Shown one piece after another: positions 1-11,402 of a stretch of 64,000 nt of DNA. Below the pieces are notes generated by a model. It searched no databases. It had not been told where the DNA came from and saw only the letters and a program-made list of their open reading frames with translations. The translations under genes were made by a program, and so were the position numbers. Location of the stretch: positions 4,004,704-4,068,703 of the forward strand of contig NC_045139.1 of NCBI RefSeq assembly GCF_008831285.2, read 5' to 3'. Origin of the DNA: Nymphaea colorata. Taxonomy: Eukaryota > Streptophyta > Magnoliopsida > Nymphaeales > Nymphaeaceae. Numbering within the stretch: position 1 is the stretch's first letter; each line of letters opens with the position of its first letter.

Positions 1-2686
1 TATTACCGTCTTTTCATGACACTTTTCTCCCTTAAGAGTGTTGTTGTTGATAGGATGGTTCCTCTCTTCAAGTGTAGTTTCGGAACTGTCTACATTATCA
101 GCACATTCGATAAGACTTGAATAAGAGGACCCTAGTGCTTCACTGCTTAGCCTCAGATCCTTGTGATCTTCATGCTTAACATCCAACGTGCTAGGACATG
201 CAGCATTTTCATCTGAATTTCCAGATACTAGATTTGCAGCATGAGAAACTACTATTTTATCTTCATGTATTTCAACCACTTCCATTTCTGACTGTTCAGC
301 AACACTTTGTGGGTCAACAAGATCGCCAGTGCTTCCGGTAGCGGTAGCATTTTCTTTCAACTTTTCAATTTCCATCTGTAATGATTTAATCTCTGCTTTG
401 TAGCCTTCAATAGTTGATGGCCGCTCATTGTCTGCACTAATCCACCCACTATTGGCTCGAAATCCTTCTATATGCATCTTCAATGAAGTGATTTCGGCTC
501 TGCAATCATTAAGTTCTTTTCTCTCAGCCTCCAATGACTTTTTTAATTCTTGTATCTGCCAAGAAAAGACACAAATGTGTTGTATAGCAGAAGGAAAGTT
601 TTGAAATATACAAGAAGCTAGGTTAACAGTGATAGAGTAGTAGTCACTATAAGTGAATTTGCAGACAATTCTTGGTATTACTATTTGCCTCAAGGTCTCA
701 TTAACTATTTCTATTGCCCATTTCTTTTGGAGATATTTAACTCTACATAGAGTAGCAATCACTATCAGTAAATCTGCAGCTATTCTTGTTACGACTGTCT
801 GTTTTAAAGTCATAACTATTTCCATTTTCCTCTTACTTTTAAAGATCTCTGACTTTTCAGGAAAAAGAAGTAGAAGAAAAGAGGAAAAGTAGATGTGAAA
901 AGAAACTCCAATGAAATGATGTCAATACAATAACAAACAATACTAACCAGATTTTCTCTGTCTTTGGTTTCCTTTTGAGAAGACTCCAATGACTTGCTTA
1001 ATGCAACTATTTGTCCATCGGACAGCTCCTTAGCTCTCATCAAGGATTCTTTTTCCTTTAACAGCACATCCTTCAGTTTCAGTAGTGTCTCATTTTCCCG
1101 AAGAATAGACATTCTTTCCTAAGCCAAATAGAAGCAAGCAGCCATTCAACTATTGCACTAGCAGATTCTAGTTTGAGAGCACCGGTGACATGTCAATAGT
1201 TCAATTATCAACAAATTATCTGGATCCAGCAACCTTTTGCAACTACACATATAGGAGGTAATCAAGCCATCAAGGCAAAACAAGTGATACAACACTTTGA
1301 AACAAAATACCATACAGTTACAATATTAACTCCTTTATTCTCAGAAGCTAAGTCTCTGTAGAAAACCCTAGATGAAATTCTAAATTATGTCAAAGTTTTG
1401 ATGAACTTACCTACATGATATGCTACACAGTGACAACCAAAAACATACGGAACAACTTCCTTTTCCTCATTTTTGAAAACTCTTTACACCGTACAAACTT
1501 AGATGTTAACAGTGAAAGATGCACTATGACTTGCAGTACATGAACTAATTAACAAAGGCCGATGTTCTTTGTGTACCTATTGATGGAGGCCTCAAACGGC
1601 ATACTTGAGGACAACTACAATGTCAACGGGCTTGTTATTTAAGTTAAAATGAAGAACAAACTTTCAAAGTGAATGTCTACAGTGTGTTCCGTTTGGAAGC
1701 AGGTCAGCCAATGCAACCTAACTGGTGTATGGGAAAGAAGGGAATTCCAAGGACCAGTTCAGGGGTTTGGTACTCCACCAATTCTACCATGGAGATCGAC
1801 CCAGATGGCAACAAATAATTTCAGATATATTGGCATTGGAAGAGTTTCAGCACCATCAGTAGATTTCTTTCTCAGCTTTAAAGGTCAAACATGCTAAGAG
1901 TTTTAGCCCTTCAGGTGTCATATGAGGTGTGATGATACGTAACCTGAGCTTCACCATCGGATAGGAGTGGATACTACCATATAAAAGAAGGCAGAAGAAT
2001 CATATTACTCTCTAACAATGAATACCTCGGCAGCCTCAGTGGAAGATGAAAGATACTGATAATAATAACGGCGCAGAGCATCATTCACAGAAGCAGGTGT
2101 GTTTTGCCAGACATCAAGATCTTGGTCCTTAACCTGAAAAGTAATGCATGATAACAACCATTTTAGACACAACTTCATGACAAGGGATTCAGCACTTTCT
2201 GCACTTAACATTACAATGTAGTTGAGAAACCAAAAGTTTTTTTTTTTCAGAAAAAAAAAAACCATATAACTCAAACTTCATTGACTTATTCTGAGCATCA
2301 CAAGCTGCCATTAAAACCACACAATTTTCTTGATCAGATTGTCAGGTGTCAAGTCTAAACGGTTAGCACTGCATTAATGATTTGATACTTCAGCATGCAA
2401 TTGAACTTTTATAATGTACTCATGTACTCATGAAAAAGAAAATTATCAACATTGCTTGGCAATATTCTCAAATTCTGGGAAAATAGTTAATTTACAAATC
2501 ATTCAAAACACATTATTTTGGCAATATCAGCATACACACATTGCGTTATCAACCTACGGACTAGTGAACTAGTCAACCAAGTCGGTCATCAACCAACTTG
2601 TTAACTGGTCAAGGACTAGAGTTTGACTAGGTTTACAACTTTGCATTTGAAAATTTTTTATGCACAGTTTTAGTTTCATATGTTCA

Positions 2687-2722
<36 letters not shown>

Positions 2723-5700
2723 CGCCTGTTTAAATTCCTCATTAGTACATTGAGTAACAAATTAAGGATGAGGGTGTCATTGTAGAGTTACCAGTTGGGC
2801 TAACTGTTTACCATGGGACGGGACCATCATTTTAATGTGTAAGAAGCAAACTCAAAGGCTTCAAAATTCAACTGTAGCCCTGAAAAACAAAGAAGACACT
2901 CCAAGGAAAAAGCCAGCAGCATCTCAAAGTACAGCAAAGGGATTTTTGAGGGGAGTCATACCTTTTCTCCTGGCCAAAGGCAAACATTCACAATGCTTCA
3001 AAACTTGATGAGCCAAAAAGCATGATTTATTTTCAAAATACATGACCTGAGGCATGATTTTAACATGGAAAGCATGCTGAAACTATCTATATCTTCAGGT
3101 TAAGTGAAAAGGACACAAGAGATGTGTGTGTGTGTGTGCACATTGTACTATTGTGAATGTGACATCTACTGCCCACGGCATCCAAAGCATCTGCATCCTA
3201 TGTCAAGATCCTACTTCATCAACATGGGCACTGAAAACATGTAACCTAATTTATGGAAAGTCAAACTGTGCTGGAGACATCGACATCAACTAATATATAG
3301 AATTCATCTGTACATATTTCTCCTACAATCACCTTTGGTGTTTTTAATTTGTTTTCATGTTAAAAATTGACATTCATATTGTATCCACCCTCATCTTGGA
3401 TCCATAGTCAAATATCAATAAATCATGATAGCTTGAAAATTTAAAATTGTCATTCAAGTATTTGTACCTTGAAGACTATATTCATGTTGCCTTAAGACGT
3501 ACACATAGGCATGCGACAATATAACAACATAACAAAAGCAATTGATTTGCAATCTTTTTGGTCTAAAGACAAATAACAGACACAGCTAAAAGATTCCAAT
3601 TCCAACAGACATTTGAAGATACACAACAGATGGTCACACCCAAATGTGGACATGCACATAAATGATCTGACCAACCTCTTCATAAAATGTAAGTGCTGTA
3701 AGACGGTATCCAGCAAAAACCAAATATTCCTTTATTGCACAATTGAGATCTCTCCTTTCACCATCTTTCAAAGGGCCTAAATCAAGAAATGAGCACTCCT
3801 TTTCCTTGGATGCAGTTCCATTGCTCCAAGCTGCAATATCGGATCCTGCATCCACCAGAGAATGAGACAGGGATCAATTAGTCAATAAATAGTAAAACTT
3901 TAAAACAATTACCAATAATATCTATATGTGAGACTATACTAAACATAACAGTTAATGACCAATTTATTTAAAATTTTAAATTACCATCAGATGATCCCTC
4001 AGGAAAGAGGTAAAGCAGGTACATTAAAAAAAAACAATAAGCTATAGCTACATAGTAAAGTATATGGTTGAGACATGCTATTTCACTAATAAAAAGGCCA
4101 AAAGAAAAAAAAAATAGACTCCAGACCAGTCAAGTCACAGGTCAAAATTGTTCCAAGGACTAGCTTTAATATGAATGGCTCCAGACGGATTACACAAAGT
4201 TGCCATAATGTGCAATACAAAATAACGTGCATATTGTAAGGTGATCATGACTGAGAATAGGAGAAATAAAACTAGACTGTATGCAGTATGCACACATTAC
4301 ATAACTCTGTCCTAGCCAGCTTTTTGAATTTTAACATAAGTACCAAAAGCATTGCTCAGTGTCAAACGGGGATCACAGTAGGTATGCTATCAAAAGTTCA
4401 ATATGTGATGGATATGATTCCACCGGCCAATAAAAGATTGATGTGCATAAGCAGAAAATATGGCAATAGATGTAAAGCCTCATCACCTGGTTTAGCACCA
4501 AGAGATTCACTACGCTTTGTTAAATCTGCTTTTAACTTCAAAATGTCTTCCTGCGCCAATCTCAGTTCATATTCCCTGATCGCCAACTTTTCTTCTATCT
4601 TGTTCTTTTCTTCCAGCAAACTCTGAGGATCTGCGACTGAATAATACATAAAAAACTAGTTTGAATGAATTGTACAAATCCACATATATAACTGAACCAG
4701 CTGATATACAACTATAAAAAGGGAAAGGAAAAAAAAGAGACGATGATAATCAAATATTAGGGAGACAAGAAATGAAAGATGATAGTGCAAAGAGATTAAG
4801 ATGAATGCAAAACCATGTTTGCACTTTACAAATATTTTCTACAACTCAACAAGTAAACCTGAACTTCTGTAGTTTAACTATAACAGGAATACACATGTGC
4901 CTATAGGCTGCTGATAAGGCAGCTGCTTATGCATAAACACTCTCAAGGGAACCAGAAGACTCTTTGAAAAAATAACGTCTGTTTATGCTTGTTCTTGAAG
5001 TGGAAGAATGTTACCGCCTAGATCCAATCTTGATTATTCGTACACATTACATATGTTTTCTTCAGCTTCCACAGCATATTACAATTGACAAGTAACGTAC
5101 GAGGATACTGAAGAATTGGAAAGCAAACGTGCCACAAAATTCCACGATACAGTAGACATGTTAAAGAAGCACTTGTATAAAAGACAAAATGTTGAGATCG
5201 CTAGAACATGTCCACATTGGCTGAGATTAATTTCATCTGAGGTTGGATCTAAGAAATGAGAAGTACATTTACCACCAGTGCAAATGAAAGGTCACATCTG
5301 AAGGCATCACCGAAGAAATTAAAATAATTTATGTAAAAGAAAAGTGGAGAAGATAAGAACATAGGGAGAACGGAAGATATATTGGGAACTTGTCACAATT
5401 GTAAGCATTTTAAATTGATCGATTAATTAACCGTCGTAGACAAGATTCCTTAGAAATCAACAAGTAAAAGAAAAAAAGAAAAGCCGACAAAGGTTGTTAT
5501 AGGTAGACCGTGAACAAGTGCACTTGAACGCCAAAAGTATGTAGAAGAAAAGAAGATTCATGGGATATCCGAAAGAAATACCAAATCATGAAAACTCAAC
5601 CTCACTAAGCCAGAAATTAGATTGTTTCAGATTGAAATCTGCCTTAACAAAAACAAGATATCCACATAAAAGTTTACAACAAACCCGCAGTAAACACACC

Positions 5701-5952
5701 CGATCTCTAAGAATTACATATCCAGGCAAATATACAATGCATTTTCCACTAATGTATCAAATGCACATAAAATTTAAAATAAAAAATATGAGCCTTCACT
5801 TTACGATCTTGAAGATCGGCCTAGACAAATCCCGAATGCGCTCATTCCGAGCTCGAATTTCCAGAACAGATCAAGGCCTCAACAAGTTCAGTGTGTAAAT
5901 TTCTCCGTTTAGAATACGTTCAAGTGCATTCCAACACATTTTAACATAGCGA

Positions 5953-6024
<72 letters not shown>

Positions 6025-6247
6025 GAGAGAGAGAGAGAGAGGCGTTACGTCTGAGGGAATTGAACCGGGAGATCTGGTCCGGCGGGAAGAGGGAAGGGTC
6101 CGAGAAAAACTCCTTGAGGCGGATGGCCTGGGCATCGCGGCCGTCGTCGAGGAGCTCGTGGAGGAGCTCGAAGGCGGAGAGCAGGTAGTTCTCCTCCAGA
6201 AGGAAGTTCACGACGCAGTTGCAGAGCGACGCTCTCTCCACGTCCAT
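1..6247 (-). CDS. LisH domain / coiled-coil / HEAT-repeat protein, RELCH (KIAA1468) homologue, 5' part
   Basis: Six exons, read on the minus strand: 6247-6049, 4636-4487, 3845-3676, 2133-2026, 1118-948 and 555-1. All introns are GT-AG, phases 1, 1, 0, 0, 0 agree, and the last exon is still open at base 1. The 451 visible codons begin MDVERASLCNCVVNFLLEEN. A LisH motif lies at about residues 8-40 (LLSAFELLHELLDD), followed by a conserved stretch ending at FPPDQISRFNSLR. Exon 2 (LLEEKNKIEEKLAIREYEL) and exons 5-6 are heptad-rich coiled coil. The expected HEAT repeats lie beyond the window. From memory the N-terminus closely matches Arabidopsis At5g16210, about 1,180 residues. Animal RELCH binds Rab11 and acts in recycling endosome-Golgi sterol transport; the plant role is inferred. 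The start is chosen because this is the conserved N-terminus. Introns 1 (1.4 kb) and 3 (1.5 kb) contain CT microsatellites and no other gene. Confidence 0.88.
2692..2720. repeat. (CT)n microsatellite in intron 3 of the RELCH homologue
   Basis: A run of about 14 CT dinucleotides within the 1.5-kb third intron. No coding content is seen around it. Confidence 0.9.
5950..6040. repeat. (GA)n microsatellite in intron 1 of the RELCH homologue
   Basis: About 90 bases of nearly pure GA, with short interruptions (GACA, AATA), lie just inside intron 1. The tract starts within about ten bases of the GT donor at 6048-6047. On the gene's own strand it reads as a long CT tract. Confidence 0.95.
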
Positions 6248-7187
6248 CCTCTCTTCCTCCTCGTCTTCTCACCCTCCCATTTTCACCTCGCTCCCCTCCT
6301 CTTCCCCTCGCTTGAAGAAGATGCAGAACCACGACGACCCGACGACGAAGCGGACGAGAGAGAGAGGGAGAGAAAGAGAATCGAGTCGGTGGGTGGTCGC
6401 TGGTCAACGACATGAAGAGCAAGCCCAGGATATCGACCGAGAATTGGATCGGATTTCCGATCTTTTATGAAGACAATCAGATCAGATCCAATAATATTTA
6501 AGATCTTAATGCCTCTTTATTTCGCTTAGGTTCGGATTCAGTATTATTTTTCACTTACCCGACTTGAAGTCATTAAGAAGGATCAATTGGGTCTAATTCA
6601 GTACCGTCTAGATTGAAAATATGTCCGACCCGGTCGCTACTCACGGACCATGTAAATGGATTCAATAAAATATGTCCGATCTTGGATCTGACTAGATTTG
6701 ATTAAAAAAGAAGTTGAATTCAATTACCAATGATATTCAAATTCGATATCCAATTTTATAATACAAACAAAAAAACCGGGTCCATCGTCCGACTAAAATC
6801 AAATAAATAAAGATCTAGAAAATGTCCAAATCTCCGGCTAGTCCGGTGCAGCCTGATTTGACTTTGGTGAGGTCTGAATCCAAACTGTTTATACCCGAGC
6901 CTGGGGTTGCTGTTCATAAACGGGGAGGAAGAATATTCGTGGAAACTACTTGGTCACTCAAAAATAAAGACCAACAGCTCACCTCTCGCCATTTGGACTG
7001 CCCTTTTTCTTATCCAGTTTCCAATTACCCACCTTGTAACTTCATTGGTCGCAGCTTGTTGGCCTTGTTCTATAAATGCAATCCCCGGCCTTCAACATTT
7101 TTTCTTTCACTAAAGAAAGTGCCGACAAATTATGCGTGGGAGGAACGTCAACACACGTGAAAGGTTTGTACGGAGAGCGGAGTTAGG

Positions 7188-7403
7188 GGTGCGTATCGGG
7201 CCGGGCCGGGGTCTCATTTCGGGTTCGGCCCGACCCGACCCATTTAAATTAAAAAAATTATTTGTTAATTATAAAATAACGTTTTTAATATAAAATGTAT
7301 TTATTAAGAATAAAAAATATTATTAAAACCAAAAAATGTAAAAAAATATTTTTTTAACTTACCGGGCCTAAATGGGCCTGGCCGGGCCGGCGCGACGCCT
7401 AGC
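7188..7403. mobile_element. MITE-like foldback with GC-rich ends
   Basis: A GC-rich end (GTGCGTATCGGGCCGGGCC) and its imperfect complement (GGCCGGGCCGGCGCGACGCC) bracket about 120 bases of AT-rich DNA. No coding capacity and no clear target duplication. Short elements with such ends are common in plants; the superfamily is not assigned. Confidence 0.4.
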
Positions 7404-8164
7404 GTTACATAGAGTACGATTTTTTTAGGGTTTCGGTTGAGTTAAATTTGGTTACAATGAAAAATATATTTAAATTTGATAAATATAAATATATGTATCA
7501 TTATTTTATTAAAAGCATTGGTTAATAATAAATCTGAGTTTCCCTTGAATAATTTTCTTTTACCACTGGCACAATTTTAACTTTTAAATAATAACAATTA
7601 ACTGATTTGGATACAATTAAACATATATTCATATTATTGCCATGGTTGGAAAGACTTAAAAAAAACTAATAAATTTGAAATTTCTGTTTAATAGAGGAAT
7701 TTTAATTGTTTATCACGTTAGGTTCATCACAAGATTGTGTTTGATAGCCTTGGCATATGCAAGGCCGATCTAAAATCCCTTTTAAAGTAAACAATCACTA
7801 GATTTCAGATCTGGAAAAAAAAATGAGAATTTGATATACCTAATATATGGTCAAAACCTTATACATGAAATATGATGGGAGAAAGACTCTAACATCAAAT
7901 CCTCATATCTGAGATCCATATCCAAGGTAGTGAGTGCTTCCTAAGTGGTAACCTAGAGCTGACTCGCAAAGCTGGATTAAGGAGATATGTGGCAACAAAA
8001 ATACTAACATTGTATTTCATGAATCTAACCGGGCAAATTTATAAAGCAATGCATATTTCATAAATCTATCCTAATATTTGGGGTGTATACACTCTCTAAG
8101 ATGCTTGCTTGAGATAGCTAATTGAGCTGATATATGAGTTTAGTGATTAACATGAGCAGACATA

Positions 8165-8275
8165 GAATTTTTTTATGAGGAGGGCCGAATTATAGTTTCA
8201 AAATTTTGACAAATATCATTTTTCAAAAATTTTATATAAGACAAGTAAATTTTTTAAAAATTTACTCTGCTACGA
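8165..8275 (+). repeat. Dispersed repeat, copy 1 (partner at 23700-23865)
   Basis: The words GAGGAGGGCCGAATT, then CAAAATTTTGA, then CATTTTTCAAAAATTTTATAT, then ACAAGT occur in the same order in the reverse complement of 23700-23865. This marks a diverged non-coding repeat family. Confidence 0.5.
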
Positions 8276-8514
8276 GGCTATGACAACCAACTAACCTATT
8301 TTATAAACTCTTGAAGACCTCTCACAATCTTCAATGCGAGACTAAATTTTTGGGATGTTACAATACTTTGTAAGACTGGCAGCCATTGAAGGTCTAATTA
8401 TCAGTTCCATTTCCGTAGATGCTACTTCTTTAAACTACAAATGTTTGACGTTGTAGTTGACAGATGAAATGCTCGCCACCCGGGTTTTAAAGTAGCATTG
8501 AACCACAGTCATTA

Positions 8515-8765
8515 GGGTGCGGCAGAAAAGAAAATGCACCCGCATCGACGCAACGCGGGTGAGGGTGCGACGCAGATTCGCACCCAAACCGCACCACACT
8601 CATTTCAGTTCATTTTTGTGGGTTTTTTTAGCAAATTTGATATTATTAATATATTATAATAATAAATAAATAGTAATAATAGATACTCTTGCTGCACTAC
8701 CACACCTAAATTTTTTTGAGATGTGCCGCGGGGGCACCCGCACTCGCACCAGCACCCCGCATCTT
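8515..8765. mobile_element. MITE-like foldback with GGTGCGG ends
   Basis: The left arm (GGTGCGGCAG, with further GGTGCG words to about 8595) is complementary to the right arm (GGCACCCGCACTCGCACC followed by AGCACCCCGC). They flank an AT-rich core. Non-autonomous; no open reading frame and no certain target duplication. Confidence 0.4.
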
Positions 8766-9196
8766 GATGACATAGCCTTGAATACTTGCTTATAACTAAA
8801 AAAAGATTCATGATAAATTCTTTTTTTTTTTCCACAAAATCCTTCCTAGAGAATTGAATTTGCTTCTATCTACCATAAATTCTGAAGTACGTATATGAAA
8901 TAATTATATCTCATTATTGATCTGATTTGAGTTCATTTAGTCAAATTTGGAAAAAAGGGATCTTATCATGCTAACCAGCTTCAAATTCGATATGTAGTTT
9001 CATAATTGAATCAGAATTTGAGTTTGGCACTTGAAAAAATCCAATTTAATTACAAAATTCACGTCGATAACTAGGCTACTTGAATTTAAATTCAAATGAG
9101 AAAATTGGATCTGAATCGATTCCGAATCCGACTGCATAGAATCTCATTAGTCAAATTTGGCCAAAGTGGGAATAAACCTGAATCCGAACAGTGTCG

Positions 9197-9236
9197 GGGG
9201 CACATTTTGGCTTGTGTATGCAATTGCCCACACCAG
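9197..9236 (+). repeat. GGGGCAC ... hairpin repeat, shortened copy C
   Basis: GGGGCAC is followed directly by TGTGTATGCAATTGCCCACACC, a degenerate form of the hairpin seen twice near 24.6-25.1 kb. The AT-rich spacer is nearly absent. Confidence 0.4.
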
Positions 9237-10639
9237 AACCTTACAAATAGCTATAATTACAGATTAGTACATCAATGACCTTTACTTATTTCTATATTAG
9301 TGCCCCTTGAAGTTTCAAATTAAAACTATTAATGCCCTTAACCAGAAATTTCTTGCTCTGTCATGGAATTCGAACCATTTACAATCTTAATTTACCTAAT
9401 GAAATAGATTCAAATTGAAGAATTCTTGCATGCCACTTTCTTAAATTCATTATTTTCTTTCGTTTTCAAGGAATGTTCATAATTTAGTTAAAAGAAAGGC
9501 AGTTTGAATTGACAAACTTTGCATCAAAGCTATCTTGGACTACATGAGAAAAATACAAAGATGGATTTATGAGTAGAAGTAGGCAGGAATGGACTTCTGA
9601 ATTGACAAGAGATAGATTTGAAAAGAAAAGTATCTCTTGAATTATAAGAACTTGAGGACTCCTGGTTCGATGGATTTCAACTCGTTTTCAACCTCGTTCA
9701 GTTCCAACCCAAAAAAAGACTACAAATTAAGACAACTAATCACTTAATAAATTTTTTTATAATTTTTTTAATTTTTTTAATTTTTTTTATTTTAGATAAA
9801 AAACTAAACTTTTGAGGTGTTATATGTATTGTTGAATAAAGATTCTAAGAATGGAACTGGATCTTAATTAATGGATATAAATCTGAATCAAGAAGTCCCC
9901 AAGCCAAAGTGAACCAAAATCGGCTGATCTGGATCTCATCACCCCTACTAAAGGCCAAAAAGGTCTCTGGAAGAAAACAAAAAAAGATGAAAATATAAAA
10001 GGAAAATAGAGAAAAAAAGGAAAAATTCACTAGTGGTTCAAATTCTTTCGTCCTTGCACAGCAACGTGTCACGTGTGCAGCAAACGTAATAAAAGCCAAA
10101 AATGTGGGGCCCAAACAGGAATTTCTGAAAATTAATTCACACAGCCCTAGGTTAAAACCAGTATCGTAAAAAAGCCAAAAATATTAAAAAATACATTTAA
10201 AATATAAACAATATACATATTTAAAGCAAAAAATTCCTTAAATATTGAAAAAATAATAAAAGCTGATACATGTCCAAGTTACACGTTTTTGGCCATCTTG
10301 TTCACATATTTTTTGTTGGCCTATGGAGATTCCCAAGTCCCCAAGCAACCTCTATCTTCTTATGCTTATGAAAAATAATTATATTGTAAATAATTATATT
10401 GTTCAGGCGTTTTAGGTGTCTCAACCTTTCAAGTGGAGTTTGATTTTTTTTTTTCGAAATTCTATTAAGTTAAATCTCAACAAAAGAAAATAAAATAACA
10501 TTTTAAAAAAGTGAAAACTTCAAACTTTTATTTTTATTGTAATAAAGTAAATAAGCTTAAACAAGTCGAGCTCGAGTTCGATTCAGTTTCAAAGTTTATT
10601 TAGGTCAGACTCAACTCAACTCCAACTTTAAGTCAAGGT

Positions 10640-10812
10640 CAACATGAGTCGAGTCGAATTTGAGCAAGCATGAGTCGAGTCGAACTCGAGCTTGGTCGTG
10701 TTCTTGAACTTTAATTCGAGCCAAACATGAGTCGAGTCGAATTCAAGCCAGACATGAGTCGAGTCGAACTTGTTCTTGAATTTTAATTGGTCGAGTCGAA
10801 CTCGAGCTGTTC
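10640..10812. repeat. Short direct repeats with core GAGTCGAGTCGAA
   Basis: ATGAGTCGAGTCGAA occurs four times at irregular 25-60 base spacing, and GGTCGAGTCGAACTCGAGC occurs once. GTTCTTGAA(C/T)TTTAATT recurs three times between them. Related TCGAG-rich sequence is at 47900-48250. Probably part of a degenerate plant transposon end. Confidence 0.6.
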
Positions 10813-11217
10813 TTGAATTTTAATTGGAGCCAAACATCAGTCAGGGTCACACAGCCCAAATACCAGAATTGTAATAATAAGATACGGACGGTAAATTTGC
10901 AGAGTAACTTTGGCATTAACCGTGCCCTTCCGCGGACCGTAAGGATGAAAATGATTGATTTACTACCTTTTGTATCGATGTAGGAATATATGAAAAGGCA
11001 CCGAAGACTGGACAATTTCGAAACCGCCACCGCGTTTCCTATGATTGGTCCTCGGGGGCAGTCTCGGCAGATGCGAATGTCCTGGACAGAATTTCGCGGC
11101 TTTTGTCTTCAGATCTTTACATATATCTTTTTCTTGTTTATTCCCAATTCTGAAATCTTATCTTCTCTTCTTGGCATGCAGAAAATTCTACGTCGTTTCA
11201 GTGTGTTTGCAGCCCCA

Positions 11218-11227
11218 TATATATTTA
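11218..11227 (+). promoter_or_regulatory. Candidate TATA box of the WEB gene
   Basis: TATATATTTA lies 176 bases upstream of the proposed start codon. This would leave a leader of roughly 150 bases containing the CT-rich run at 11360-11399, as is typical of plant 5' UTRs. Position and sequence are the only evidence. Confidence 0.35.
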
Positions 11228-11402
11228 TGAATTTTTTAAGAAAAGGAAGAACAAAGAGAGAGAACCATATTTGTGGTGCGACTTCTTGCTCAGTATTTTA
11301 AGTTTTGTGCTTTCTTCTGTAATGGTGGCACATTGCCTTTCTGCTTGAAGTGTTATACTCTCTCTCTCTCTCTCTCTGTGCCTCCCTCTTTCTCTTTCTA
11401 GC

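Larger units (their letters stand above)
6248..11217. other. Gene-free interval between the RELCH homologue and the WEB gene
   Basis: No convincing gene is seen on either strand. 6480-6800 and 8900-9190 are rich in GAATC/GGATC-type words shared with the foldback family described at 26555. 7188-7403 and 8515-8765 are GC-ended foldbacks. 8165-8275 matches a repeat found in the opposite orientation at 23700-23865. 10560-10815 holds GAGTCGAGTCGAA repeats. The remainder is AT-rich sequence without recognisable features. The divergent promoters of the two flanking genes should lie at its ends. Confidence 0.7.

Noticed and set aside
5941-6422. Several overlapping open frames on both strands
   Set aside because: They are frame shadows of RELCH exon 1 and the adjacent GA microsatellite (poly Ser-Leu).
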